From NCBI GenBank assembly GCA_947259315.1, contig CAMYLR010000008.1:1-64000 (forward strand): a DNA stretch of 64,000 nt, given 5' to 3'. The notes beneath the pieces are model-generated. The model was not told the DNA's origin. It saw nothing but the letters and a program-made list of their open reading frames with translations, and searched no databases. Below, piece after piece: positions 33,227-41,942 of this stretch (position 1 is the first letter of the stretch; the number at the start of each line of letters is the position of its first letter). A program made the position numbers and the translations under genes. Source of the DNA: an uncultured Gemmatimonadales bacterium (lineage in GTDB: Bacteria > Gemmatimonadota > Gemmatimonadetes > JACCXV01 > JAHWKZ01).

Positions 33227-35584
33227 ATGGCGACGGTCACCCAAGCGGTCGAGCTGCTTTTCGCCCGTCCCGGAGCGCCACCGTTCACCACACGACGGGG
33301 TGACGGGTGGGTCGTCCACGTCGACCAAACACCCACGTCCGAAGAAGCCTTCGCCTACAGCGTAGCTCGCGGTCTCTCCGACCATCCGCGATGGCTTCAC
33401 TGTCGATACCTCTACGACGAGACCGGCAGTGAGTTGTTCACCAAGATCACCGAGCAACCCGAATACTACCTGACCCAGGCAGAAAACCAGATACTGAAGA
33501 AGCAGGCGGATGAAATCCGCGAGGCGGTGGGTCCGCTACCCCTCATGGAACTTGGTGCTGGTACCGCGGTCAAGACGCAGCAACTTCTCAAGGCGTGGCT
33601 CGAGACCGATGGGGTTGCTGAGTACTTGCCGCTCGATATCGACCCTTCCGTCCTGACCCAGGCGGCCGAGCGACTCACGACCGAGCTACCGGGACTATCC
33701 GTCACCGGGCTCGCAACATCCTACGAGCGCGGGCTCGATCTGTTGGGCAAGCACCAACCGCTCTGTCTGGTCTTTCTGGGTTCGTCGATCGGGAACTTCA
33801 ATCTCGAACAAACAGATATGTTCTTGGCGCGACTTCGAGCGTGCCTCTCGCCCGATGACACATTCCTGCTCGGCGTCGACTTGGTCAAGGATATCCCGCA
33901 GTTAGAAGCCGCTTACAACGACGCCGAGGGCGTGAGCGAGGCTTTTACCCGCAACCTGTTTCATCGGATGAATCGCGAGCTGGAGTCCAACGTCCCGGTC
34001 GATGCGATCGACCACGTCGCTTTCTGGAACGATCGATTGCAGCGTATCGAGATATACGCCCAATTCCAGGAGGAAGTGCGGGTCGAGCTTCCGTCGATCG
34101 ACCGAAGGTTTCGGGTGGCGGCCGGCGAGATGGTCCTCACCGAAATCAGCCGCAAATACCAACTGGCGAAAATCGAGTCCGACTTGGCGCGGTTCGGTTT
34201 CCAGTTGGAGAGAGCGTTCACCGACGATGAGCAACGTTTTGGCTTGCTGCTGTCCCGCCGCATCGCTCCCACCGGCGGACCACCGCCATGGACACCTTTT
34301 GCAGCCGGGCTCCGTGCAGCGCGCAGTCAGACGCTCAGGCTCCTGAGCAGTCTGAGCGACGACCAGCTCAAGCAACAGGTTCTCCCGATCTTGAGCCCGA
34401 TAGCCTGGGACCTGGGTCACATAGCCGAGTTTGAGGAGTTGTGGTTGGTCAACGCGATCGATGGGCTAAGCGAGAACGCTGACGTGCACGACCGACTCTC
34501 CAAAGATTACGATGCGATCGCCACCCCACGTGGAGTTCGTGGGCAGCTCGAGCTCCCGGCAAGCCCCGACATAATGGGTCAGCTAAGAAACGTGCGGCGC
34601 GAGGCCCTGAGGCGCGCCCGCGAGGTAGACCTCGACGTGGACCAACGACTGACGAAGGACGGCTTCGTATACCACATGGTTGTCCAACACGAGCAACAAC
34701 ATCAGGAGACGATACTCCAGTCCATCGCGCGGATGGAAAACTTCGTGTACGAGCCAGCTTACGGAGAGAGGCCGCCAAAAACGACCTTGCCACCAGACAC
34801 CGAGATGGTCGTTATCCCGTCAGGGTTATTTCCAATGGGCACAGATCGAGAGGCCGATACCTACGACAACGAACGCCCCCCCCACTGGGTGGACGTCGAT
34901 GGGTTCTGGATCGATACCGCGCCGGTGACAGCCGGGCAGTTTCTCGAGTTTTTCGACCGCGGGGGTTACCAACGACGTGAATGGTGGTCCGAGGAGGGCT
35001 GGGCGTGGCGCACAGAGCATGAGATCGAGCGCCCGCTCGGCTGGCGGCGCTCGGAAATCGGCTGGGAGGCGATCGAGTTTGGACGCATCGAGCCCCTCGT
35101 TCCCACACGACCCGTACAGCACATCTCGTGGTACGAGGCATGCGCCTACGCGCGCTCGGTGTCCAAGCGACTGCCAACCGAAGCCGAGTGGGAGAAGGCT
35201 GCTGCCTGGGACCCCGAAGTGCGGCTTACGCGCCGCTTCCCGTGGGGTGACAGCCCACCTGAGTCACATCACGCCAACCTCGGTGCCGACATCTTTGGTC
35301 CCGCCCCCGTCGGCGCTTTTCCCGCCGGTCGTTCCTTCTTTGGCTGTCACCAAATGCTCGGTGACGTCTGGGAATGGACGGCCAGCGAGATGGAGGCGTA
35401 CCCTGGCTTTGAGGCCTACCCGTACCCGGAATACTCCCAAGTGCACTTCGGCCAGGGCCACCGGGTTCTTCGCGGAGGGTCATGGGCCACCGGCCGATCG
35501 GTCGCCAGGAATACTTTCCGCAACTGGGATCTCCCCCAGCGGCGCCAAATCTTCGCTGGTTTTCGCTGCGCCCGGGACGCTTGA
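33227..35584 (+). CDS. egtDB: Fused EgtD-EgtB: histidine trimethyltransferase and ergothioneine sulfoxide synthase
   Basis: A 785-residue two-enzyme fusion for ergothioneine synthesis. Residues 1-335 are EgtD, the SAM-dependent methyltransferase making hercynine from histidine: LYDETGSELFTKITEQPEYY, the SAM loop LMELGAGTAVKT near 107, DIDPSVL and FLGSSIGNFN. Residues 356-505 are a DinB_2 domain with iron-ligand histidines in DLGHIAEFEE near 397 and QHEQQHQE near 487. Residues 523-785 are an FGE-sulfatase domain with IPSGLFPMGTD, RLPTEAEWEKAA, WGD, GDVWEWTAS and LRGGSWATG. EgtB oxidatively joins cysteine or gamma-glutamylcysteine to hercynine. The order matches fungal Egt1. No egtA, egtC or egtE is visible nearby. 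Confidence 0.9.
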   Translation: MATVTQAVELLFARPGAPPFTTRRGDGWVVHVDQTPTSEEAFAYSVARGLSDHPRWLHCRYLYDETGSELFTKITEQPEYYLTQAENQILKKQADEIREAVGPLPLMELGAGTAVKTQQLLKAWLETDGVAEYLPLDIDPSVLTQAAERLTTELPGLSVTGLATSYERGLDLLGKHQPLCLVFLGSSIGNFNLEQTDMFLARLRACLSPDDTFLLGVDLVKDIPQLEAAYNDAEGVSEAFTRNLFHRMNRELESNVPVDAIDHVAFWNDRLQRIEIYAQFQEEVRVELPSIDRRFRVAAGEMVLTEISRKYQLAKIESDLARFGFQLERAFTDDEQRFGLLLSRRIAPTGGPPPWTPFAAGLRAARSQTLRLLSSLSDDQLKQQVLPILSPIAWDLGHIAEFEELWLVNAIDGLSENADVHDRLSKDYDAIATPRGVRGQLELPASPDIMGQLRNVRREALRRAREVDLDVDQRLTKDGFVYHMVVQHEQQHQETILQSIARMENFVYEPAYGERPPKTTLPPDTEMVVIPSGLFPMGTDREADTYDNERPPHWVDVDGFWIDTAPVTAGQFLEFFDRGGYQRREWWSEEGWAWRTEHEIERPLGWRRSEIGWEAIEFGRIEPLVPTRPVQHISWYEACAYARSVSKRLPTEAEWEKAAAWDPEVRLTRRFPWGDSPPESHHANLGADIFGPAPVGAFPAGRSFFGCHQMLGDVWEWTASEMEAYPGFEAYPYPEYSQVHFGQGHRVLRGGSWATGRSVARNTFRNWDLPQRRQIFAGFRCARDA

Positions 35585-36618
35585 TCGGGCCCGGAGAGCT
35601 CGCTAAACGACTGGCAGGGTTGGCGCTCAACATCGATGAGTGTCGGATCGAGGTCGGCTCGGTTCCGACCGTCGGTTATTACGATGGAGCGCCCCGACCC
35701 ACCGGCACGATCTCGTTGATCGGCGGCCATGATGTCGGTCGCGGTGAGAACGTCGATTGGACTCCGGAAGATCAGGCAGCGTTCAGGGACGCCGTGCAAG
35801 ACAAGGTTCCCATCGGATCAACAACGGTCGGCGATCTGACCCAGCGACTGGAAGGCGACCTTGTCGCGCATCACCGAGCGGCGATCGAAGCGGCAGCTAT
35901 CGACTTGGCGTTACGTCAAGCCGGAAGCAACCCTTTTGTTGTGGCTGGTTTGCCGGCGAAACCGGTGACTTTTTGTTGGTCGATTGGTCACGATTTGGCA
36001 ACCACCGCCGGCGGACTGTTACAGGCGGTGCGCGCAACTCTGGAAGCCGAACCAGGCGCGCGCTTCAAGCTCGACGTGCCGGCTGAAGGTTGGCCCGAGT
36101 CGATGTGGTCGGAGCTTGCCACGATTGGCCGGGTGCGGACCGTCGATTTCAAACGCCAAGGCTCACCCGGCTCTGTAGCGCTTGCGCATCAGTACTTGCC
36201 TGAGGCTTGGCTGGAAGACCCACCCTTGGAAGCGCTCGAGGACGACAGCGAACAGTCACACGCGTGGGCCGACCGGGTAGCCGTCGATGGTTACGTGACG
36301 CGAGTCGCCGATTTGGCCGTATTACCCTTTCGACCGACGGCGATCAACGTGAAAGCGCCGCGCATGGGCGGCCCACTCGAGGCCCTTCGCTGTATAGATC
36401 TATGTTGTCAAAGCGGCTGGGCGTGTTACATCGGTGGGATGTTCGAGGTCGGTCCGGGTCGGCTTCAGGCTCGCGTTTTGGCTTCGCTCTTCAGCAGTAG
36501 CCAATGGAACGACCTCGCGCCGATACGCGTCTGTGATTCGGATCCGTATCCGCCAAGTCCGTTACCGATGTCATCCGGTTTTCGTGGCTTCGGGGAAGCA
36601 ACCGTTATGGCCGACTAG
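35581..36618 (+). CDS. Enolase-superfamily protein coupled to EgtD-EgtB
   Basis: From TTG 35581, overlapping the egtDB stop as TTGA, 345 residues are encoded; ATG 35482 is an alternative lying 103 nt inside egtDB. The C-terminal barrel has the enolase-superfamily layout: RFKLDVPAEGW, VDFKRQG, LEDPPLEAL, AVDGYVTRVADL, INVKAPRMGGPLEALRC and YIGGMFEVGPGRLQA. Candidate metal ligands are the acids in VDF, LED and AVDG, and the lysine of NVKAPRMGG is the expected base. The usual K-x-K on strand 2 reads K-L-D. These enzymes remove a proton next to a carboxylate. The reaction is unknown; OSBS or dipeptide-epimerase relatives are possible. Confidence 0.75.
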   Translation: MIGPGELAKRLAGLALNIDECRIEVGSVPTVGYYDGAPRPTGTISLIGGHDVGRGENVDWTPEDQAAFRDAVQDKVPIGSTTVGDLTQRLEGDLVAHHRAAIEAAAIDLALRQAGSNPFVVAGLPAKPVTFCWSIGHDLATTAGGLLQAVRATLEAEPGARFKLDVPAEGWPESMWSELATIGRVRTVDFKRQGSPGSVALAHQYLPEAWLEDPPLEALEDDSEQSHAWADRVAVDGYVTRVADLAVLPFRPTAINVKAPRMGGPLEALRCIDLCCQSGWACYIGGMFEVGPGRLQARVLASLFSSSQWNDLAPIRVCDSDPYPPSPLPMSSGFRGFGEATVMAD

Positions 36619-38558
36619 CTAGTAGTCGCTCCAGGCTGAGGCGCCGCACCCTCGTCCGCTATTCGGCGCGCAAAGTGATCGATCTCCATCGACCCCAGCT
36701 CGCCTTCGGCGTGGGATCGAACGCTCACATGCCCAATTCCCAACTCGCGCTCGCCGACCACGACCATGTAAGGGGTCTTTTGTGTTTCGGCATCTCGGAC
36801 CTTGTAGCCCACGCCCTCTCTGCGGTCATCGACGTGCACCCGGATCGCGTGGCGCTTCAGGTGGGCGGCGACCGTCTCGGCATAATCGTTGAACTGATCG
36901 CTGACCGGAATGATGCGCACCTGCTCTGGCGCCAACCAGGTTGGGAAGGCGCCCCCATAGTGCTCGATGAGCACGCCGAGGAAACGCTCGATCGATCCCA
37001 AGATCGTTCGATGGATCACAACCGGTTGCTGCTCGGTTCCATCCGAAGCGGTGTAGTGCAGATCAAACCGCTCGGCCAAGTTGAAATCCAGCTGGACCGT
37101 CGCTAGCTGCCATTGACGACCGAGCGCATCAGTTGCCTGGAAGTCGATCTTCGGGCCGTAGAACGCCCCTTCGCCAACGCCAATGGTGAAGTCGCGCTCG
37201 TTCTCGACCAACGCCTGTTCGAGCACCGCCTCGGCGCGATCCCACATCGCCTCTGTACCGATGAACGTATCTGGGCGAGTCGACAGCTCGATCGCGATCT
37301 CGAAACCGAACACGTCGCCGAGCACGAACTCTATGAGCCCGAGCAACGACGTTACCTCAGCTTGTATCTGATCAGGCGTACAGAAGATATGCGCATCGTC
37401 TTGAACGAAGGTACGCACTCGCAGGAGACCGCTGATGACGCCCGATTTCTCGTATCGATGTAGTCGACCGAAGTCGGCATATCGGATCGGTAGGTCACGA
37501 TACGATCGCTTTCGGCTCGCGTACACGAACGTCGATGCCGGACAGTTCATCGGCTTTACCGCCAGCTCGCGATCGTCCGCCGCCGTGAAGTACATGTGCT
37601 CACGGTAGTTGTCGTAGTGCCCCGAGCGGTGCCAGAGCTCGACGTCGTAGATCTGAGGCGTGACGATCTCCTCGTGCGGCCATTCGGTTTCGAACAGCTC
37701 GCGCATAAAGCTCTGCAAGCGATTGTAGATCCAGGCGCCCTTGGGGTGAAAGTATGGGCTGGCTGGCGCGTTGGAATGGAACGAGAAAAGGTCCAGCTCG
37801 CGCCCAAGCCGCCGATGATCGCGGGCTTTGGCCTCCTCGATCCGCTCCAGGTGTTGCTGCAACTCGGCTTTGTCGAAGAAAGCTGTCCCATAGATGCGGG
37901 TCAGCATCTTGTTTCGCTCGTCGCCACGCCAATAAGCTCCTGCAGTGGACAACAGCCGGAACGTCCCCAGCCTTCCAGTAGCCGGCACATGCGGGCCGCG
38001 ACAGAGATCCACCCACTCCCCCTGACGGTACAGCGTCAGCGTCTCACCCGCGGGCAGGTCCTCGATGATCTCGATCTTGTAGGGCTCATCCAGCTCGCGA
38101 AACAAGGCCAATGCTTCATCCCGGGACACGACTTCGCGCTCAATACCCAGGTCCTCCTTGACGATCTTGGCCATCTCGGCCTCGATCGCCTCGAAGTCTT
38201 CAGGCGTGAACGGCGTGTCGCGGTCGAAATCGTAGTAGAACCCGTCAGCTATGACGGGACCGATCGTGACTTTGACTTCGGGCCACAGCCGCTGCACCGC
38301 CTGCGCCATGAGATGCGCCGTGGAGTGTCGGAATATGTCCAGCGCTTCGGGATCACGGCGGGTCAAGATCCGGAGCTTAGAATCACCCTCCAGCGGTCTA
38401 CCCAGGTCGTACGGCTGCCCGTCCACCTCGGCGGCCAACGCCGCCCGAGCTAAACCGGCACCGATTCGACTAGCGACGTCGAGCGGAGTCGAACCGGCAG
38501 CTACCTCGAGCGTGGCCCCGTCCGGCAGAGCCACCGTTGTGGTCTTGTTATTGGTCAT
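36615..38558 (-). CDS. thrS: Threonyl-tRNA synthetase
   Basis: A 647-residue class II synthetase of normal length. Domains in order: TGS (residues 1-65, VALPDGATLEV), editing domain with HSTAHLMAQAV near 77 and the SIGPV-like TIGPVIADGFYYDFD, catalytic core with motif 2 RYADFGRLHRYEKSGVISGLLRVR and zinc ligands including MNCPAS and VVIHRTILGSIERFL, then the anticodon-binding domain (VRIIPVSDQFNDYAETV). It converges with the enolase-family gene; their stops overlap. Confidence 0.97.
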   Translation of the reverse strand: MTNNKTTTVALPDGATLEVAAGSTPLDVASRIGAGLARAALAAEVDGQPYDLGRPLEGDSKLRILTRRDPEALDIFRHSTAHLMAQAVQRLWPEVKVTIGPVIADGFYYDFDRDTPFTPEDFEAIEAEMAKIVKEDLGIEREVVSRDEALALFRELDEPYKIEIIEDLPAGETLTLYRQGEWVDLCRGPHVPATGRLGTFRLLSTAGAYWRGDERNKMLTRIYGTAFFDKAELQQHLERIEEAKARDHRRLGRELDLFSFHSNAPASPYFHPKGAWIYNRLQSFMRELFETEWPHEEIVTPQIYDVELWHRSGHYDNYREHMYFTAADDRELAVKPMNCPASTFVYASRKRSYRDLPIRYADFGRLHRYEKSGVISGLLRVRTFVQDDAHIFCTPDQIQAEVTSLLGLIEFVLGDVFGFEIAIELSTRPDTFIGTEAMWDRAEAVLEQALVENERDFTIGVGEGAFYGPKIDFQATDALGRQWQLATVQLDFNLAERFDLHYTASDGTEQQPVVIHRTILGSIERFLGVLIEHYGGAFPTWLAPEQVRIIPVSDQFNDYAETVAAHLKRHAIRVHVDDRREGVGYKVRDAETQKTPYMVVVGERELGIGHVSVRSHAEGELGSMEIDHFARRIADEGAAPQPGATTS

Positions 38559-38640
38559 GACTTGGCGAAGCTACGCCGCGTTTCTGGGACCGGCAAAAAC
38601 AGTGTTGCGGTTCAGTCGCGCGATCCTCGGCAACGACGGC

Positions 38641-39012
38641 CTAGGTCACGGTTGCGGGTCCAAGCCAGCCCCAGCGCTCGAGATCAACGCTGCCGTCGGC
38701 ATCGAACTCGACACCTTCCCGCTCCAGCAGCGCGCGTTGAAGCTCCGGTGGGATTCCGACTTTGCCGATCGAGATCTCCCCGCGCACGTTGATCACCCGC
38801 TGCCACGGAACGTCGGCGTCCTCCGGAAGCGCGTGTAGCGCCCACCCCACCGTCCTTGCCGCTCTGGGCTTGCCGCACAACGCGGCTATGTGACCGTAGG
38901 TCGCCACTCTCCCCGGCGGAATCCGGCGAACCATCGCGTAAACATCATCGTAGAACGAGGACCCAGATCGCTTGGCTCCGCCGTGGTCACGTGCCGAAAC
39001 TGCGCGTCCCAT
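38641..39012 (-). CDS. Alkyltransferase-like protein (ATL, MGMT family without the acceptor cysteine)
   Basis: A 123-residue protein with the DNA-binding domain of O6-alkylguanine-DNA alkyltransferases: FYDDVYAMVRRIPPGRVATYGHIAALCG, ARTVGWALHALP and VPWQRVINVRGEIS. The active-site PCHR motif reads PWQR, so the alkyl-accepting cysteine is a tryptophan. Such ATL proteins bind O6-alkylguanine and hand the lesion to nucleotide excision repair. The ATG shares one base with the stop of the upstream dehydrogenase gene (TGATG). Confidence 0.9.
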   Translation of the reverse strand: MGRAVSARDHGGAKRSGSSFYDDVYAMVRRIPPGRVATYGHIAALCGKPRAARTVGWALHALPEDADVPWQRVINVRGEISIGKVGIPPELQRALLEREGVEFDADGSVDLERWGWLGPATVT

Positions 39013-40124
39013 CAGCTCGACGCTTGGCCGGCAGCAGCCCCCACGAGCCGAGACACGACCATATCACCCATTTCAGAGGTCGCGATCCCACTTCGGGCAT
39101 CGGCCGACGGGACATCTCCGCTCTGCAGCAGGTCACCGACTGCACGTTCGATCCGCTGAGCGCCGCTCGCCTCACCCAGGAAGTCGAGCATCATAGAGGT
39201 CGCCGAGATCGCGCCCAACGGGCAGGCGACGTTCTGCCCCGTGTACTTGGGAGCCGACCCGTGGACAGGCTCGAACATCGATGTGCGCCCCGGATGGATA
39301 TTGCCCGACGCAGCGATACCCATCCCGCCCTGCAGCATCGCTCCCAGGTCGGTGATGATGTCACCGAACAGGTTCGTCGTAACGATGACATCAAACCACT
39401 CCGGGTTCTTCACCATCCACATACAGCACGCATCGACGTAGGCATGGTCGGTCTCGATCTCAGGGAAGTCGCGGGCGACGTACTCGTACGCTCGGGTCCA
39501 CAGATCGTGGGGTCGAATCGCATTCGCCTTGTCGACCAGGGTGACACGCGCGGGGCGGTCGGGGTTCCCGGCTGCCTCGCGATCCCTCCCCCTCTTTCGC
39601 GCCAACTCGAAGGCGTACCGGCACGCCCGCTCGCACCCTTTCCACGTATAGAGGCCGTTGACGAGCGCGACCTCGTCGGGCGTGTCTTTCTTGAGATGAC
39701 CGCCGATCTGCGCGTAGAGCCCTTCGGTATTCTCCCGCACGACGACGAACTCGATGTCGCTAGGCCCCTTGTCCTTGAGTGGACATAGATGTTCGGAGTA
39801 CAGCTTGATCGGTCGCAGATTCACATACAGGTCGAGGCCGAAACGAAGACCGAGAATCACTGAGCGCTCGACCAGTCCCGGCTCGACGTCGGGGTGACCG
39901 ATCGCACCGAGGAGCACCGCGTCCAGCCCGCGCCACTCCTCGATCACCGATTCGGGTACGAGCTCGCCTGTCTTCAGGTAGTGATCACTGCCGTACTCGT
40001 ACTCGACGAGCTCGGTCTGGAACCCCTCGAGCTCGGCCGAAGCGGTGAGGACCTTTACGCCCTCCGCCGCCACTTCGGGGCCGATCCCATCACCGGGAAT
40101 CACGCCGATTCTGTATGTGGTCAT
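39012..40124 (-). CDS. leuB: Isopropylmalate dehydrogenase-family enzyme
   Basis: A 370-residue beta-decarboxylating dehydrogenase. GVIPGDGIGPEV opens the protein; RENTEGLYAQIGG near residue 130, the catalytic lysine in LVDKANAIR near 200, and NLFGDIITDLGAMLQGGMGIAASGNI near 250 are the family signature and metal site. GSAPKYTGQNVACPLGAI binds the coenzyme. It is most likely 3-isopropylmalate dehydrogenase (leucine synthesis), but tartrate or homoisocitrate dehydrogenases are similar and no other leu genes are nearby. Start ATG 40124 is preferred over GTG 40139. Confidence 0.82.
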   Translation of the reverse strand: MTTYRIGVIPGDGIGPEVAAEGVKVLTASAELEGFQTELVEYEYGSDHYLKTGELVPESVIEEWRGLDAVLLGAIGHPDVEPGLVERSVILGLRFGLDLYVNLRPIKLYSEHLCPLKDKGPSDIEFVVVRENTEGLYAQIGGHLKKDTPDEVALVNGLYTWKGCERACRYAFELARKRGRDREAAGNPDRPARVTLVDKANAIRPHDLWTRAYEYVARDFPEIETDHAYVDACCMWMVKNPEWFDVIVTTNLFGDIITDLGAMLQGGMGIAASGNIHPGRTSMFEPVHGSAPKYTGQNVACPLGAISATSMMLDFLGEASGAQRIERAVGDLLQSGDVPSADARSGIATSEMGDMVVSRLVGAAAGQASS

Positions 40125-40203
40125 CGCAGCATCTCGCACACCCCCACGCTACGGAGTGCCCGTCGTTTCTGCCCATCTTATTGCGGGACGAAAGATTGAG
40201 AGT

Positions 40204-40279
40204 TGGTGGAGCTGATCGGAATCGAACCGACGACCTCCTGAGTGCGATTCAGGCGCTCTCCCAGCTGAGCTACAGCCCC
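40204..40279 (-). tRNA. tRNA-Ala (anticodon CGC)
   Basis: A 76-nt tRNA with acceptor GGGGCTG/CAGCTCC, D-arm AGCTCAGCTGGGAGAGC, anticodon stem CCTGA/TCAGG with loop ATCGCAC (anticodon CGC, reading GCG), T-arm GTCGGTTCGATTCCGAT, discriminator A and encoded CCA at 40204-40206. A TATATT box lies 11 nt upstream (40291-40296), a likely -10 element. Confidence 0.96.
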
Positions 40280-40333
40280 AACCTGGCTCGAATATACCCG
40301 TCGACTGTCAGCGCGTCGACGCAAAACGGCACA

Positions 40334-41371
40334 CTAGCCGGTCAGTAAACCCTCACCAACTTCGGTCCACTGCTTCAGGTAATACTCCATCGTCTCCCGA
40401 AGGGTGTCCCGCAGATTGTACTCCGGTTCCCAGCCTAGCGAGCGGATCTTCGTGATGTCGGGGACTAATCGATCCGAGTCCTCGTAGCCTTCGCCGTAGA
40501 ACTCTTCGCCATCCACATCAACGACGTCACTGCGCGACGTCTCACCTGTAAGCTCCTCGTACAACTCGATCATCAGGCTCGCTAGATCGCGAATCGTGAT
40601 GTTGTTGTCTGGATTGCCGACGTTGAAGATCTGGTTGCGGGTCGCGCTCGGGTTATCGAGAATCGTTTGGAACGCGCGGTTGGCATCCCAAACATGCAGG
40701 AACGATCGATGCGCGTCACCTCCGTCAACCAGCTGTATGCGCCCACCGGTCAGGAGAGCCGACATGAAATGGGCAAAGACCCTTGGCCCACCCTGGCTGT
40801 TGGCGGGCACCAGGTAGTCGATCCGACTCCCACAGAAGTTGAACGGCCGGATTATGGTGTATTCGATATTTCCGGCGGTCCCGTGCCCGTGGATGACCCT
40901 CTCAAGCAACACTTTCGATGTGGCGTAAATCCACCGCTGTTTGTCCACTGGCCCAAAGACGCTGTCAGACTCGTCCTCGTAGTAGCGCTCCCCCTCTGTC
41001 AGCTTCCCGTAGACCTCAGCTGAAGAGTATTGAACGAGCTTCACGCCTTCGTTCTCCAGGCACATCCGAAGGACTTTCATGTTCTGATAGAAATTGAGAT
41101 CAAAAACCTCTAGGGGTGTCGTGTTGTACAGACTGGGGTTCGCGTAAGCGACCAGATCCACGACCAGATCTGCGTCACCGATAAGCCCTCGTACGGGCTC
41201 ATCATCTTGGCGTACGTCCATTTCATGAAAAATGAAATTCTCGCCCTCGATTCCAGCCAACTTCTCGTGGGTGATGTCGACACCAACGACGTCGTGCTCC
41301 CCCATCGAAATCAGGTGCTCAACCATGTGGGAGCCGATGAACCCCCCGGCTCCTAGAATCAGTATTTTCAA
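40334..41371 (-). CDS. UDP-glucuronate decarboxylase-like epimerase (ArnA dehydrogenase-domain type)
   Basis: A 345-residue short-chain dehydrogenase of the extended family. LILGAGGFIGSHMVEHL is the NAD motif. The catalytic triad is S/T-Y-K: YSSAEVYG near residue 120 and RWIYATSKVLLERVI near 150. GPVDKQRWIYATSK, RPFNFCG and VGNPDNNITIRDLA closely follow the C-terminal domain of ArnA, which oxidatively decarboxylates UDP-glucuronate, but here the domain stands alone without the formyltransferase. A related NAD-dependent epimerase is possible. GGGAG stands 7 nt upstream of ATG 41371. Confidence 0.78.
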   Translation of the reverse strand: MKILILGAGGFIGSHMVEHLISMGEHDVVGVDITHEKLAGIEGENFIFHEMDVRQDDEPVRGLIGDADLVVDLVAYANPSLYNTTPLEVFDLNFYQNMKVLRMCLENEGVKLVQYSSAEVYGKLTEGERYYEDESDSVFGPVDKQRWIYATSKVLLERVIHGHGTAGNIEYTIIRPFNFCGSRIDYLVPANSQGGPRVFAHFMSALLTGGRIQLVDGGDAHRSFLHVWDANRAFQTILDNPSATRNQIFNVGNPDNNITIRDLASLMIELYEELTGETSRSDVVDVDGEEFYGEGYEDSDRLVPDITKIRSLGWEPEYNLRDTLRETMEYYLKQWTEVGEGLLTG

Positions 41372-41446
41372 TTGATTGCTCCCTTCACAGCCTGCGTTGT
41401 ATTCGAGATTGCCCAGCGGATACCCACAATCTGCACTCTCACCCCG

Positions 41447-41475
41447 TCTTCAGGTAGACCTCTAGTAGGTGTCAA
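41447..41475 (-). promoter_or_regulatory. Possible promoter of the ArnA-type epimerase gene
   Basis: A perfect TTGACA (41470-41475) overlaps the rlmH stop codon; 17 nt further lies TGAAGA (41447-41452), a poor -10. The epimerase starts about 75 nt downstream. Confidence 0.3.
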
Positions 41476-41936
41476 TGATGGTAGGGCTCACCGCGCACGA
41501 TCGTCCAAGCGCGATAGAGCTGCTCAACCAGCACGACCTGTGCCAACTCGTGAGCGAGGGTCTGCGGTCCCAGCGCGATTCTGCGGTCGGCGGCCGCAGT
41601 CACCGCTGGCGACAGCCCATCCGCCCCACCAACCACAAAAACCGCGCGCCCGATCCCATCCGCGCGCCACTCGTCGAGCAGATTCGCCCAACCCTCCGAG
41701 GCCAGCGACTCGGCCTGCGGTGTAAGCGCCACCAACCGGTCGCGCGGTCCGATCGCAGCGGTCTTGAGAAGGCGTTGGCCTTCCTCGTCCAGCGCCTCCG
41801 CACCGGCTTTCTTTGAAGGCTTGACGTGCTTCCACTGGACTCGACAGTAACGCTCGACTCGAGCCAAGTAATCGGCAACCCCGGATCGCGCCCAATCGCT
41901 CCTGAGCTTGTCGACGGCGATGATTTCGATTTCCAC
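41472..41936 (-). CDS. rlmH: 23S rRNA (pseudouridine1915-N3)-methyltransferase
   Basis: A 154-residue SPOUT methyltransferase. The knot region VFVVGGADGLSP and the C-terminal end EQLYRAWTIVRGEPYHH are the RlmH hallmarks. It methylates pseudouridine 1915 in helix 69 of 23S rRNA. It is the last gene of the mcsA-to-rlmH run, 6 nt after nadB. Confidence 0.95.
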   Translation of the reverse strand: MEIEIIAVDKLRSDWARSGVADYLARVERYCRVQWKHVKPSKKAGAEALDEEGQRLLKTAAIGPRDRLVALTPQAESLASEGWANLLDEWRADGIGRAVFVVGGADGLSPAVTAAADRRIALGPQTLAHELAQVVLVEQLYRAWTIVRGEPYHH

Positions 41937-41942
41937 GTACTC

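Noticed and set aside
38856-39788. 310-residue plus-strand open frame
   Set aside because: Antisense to the leuB-like and ATL genes; no recognisable domain.
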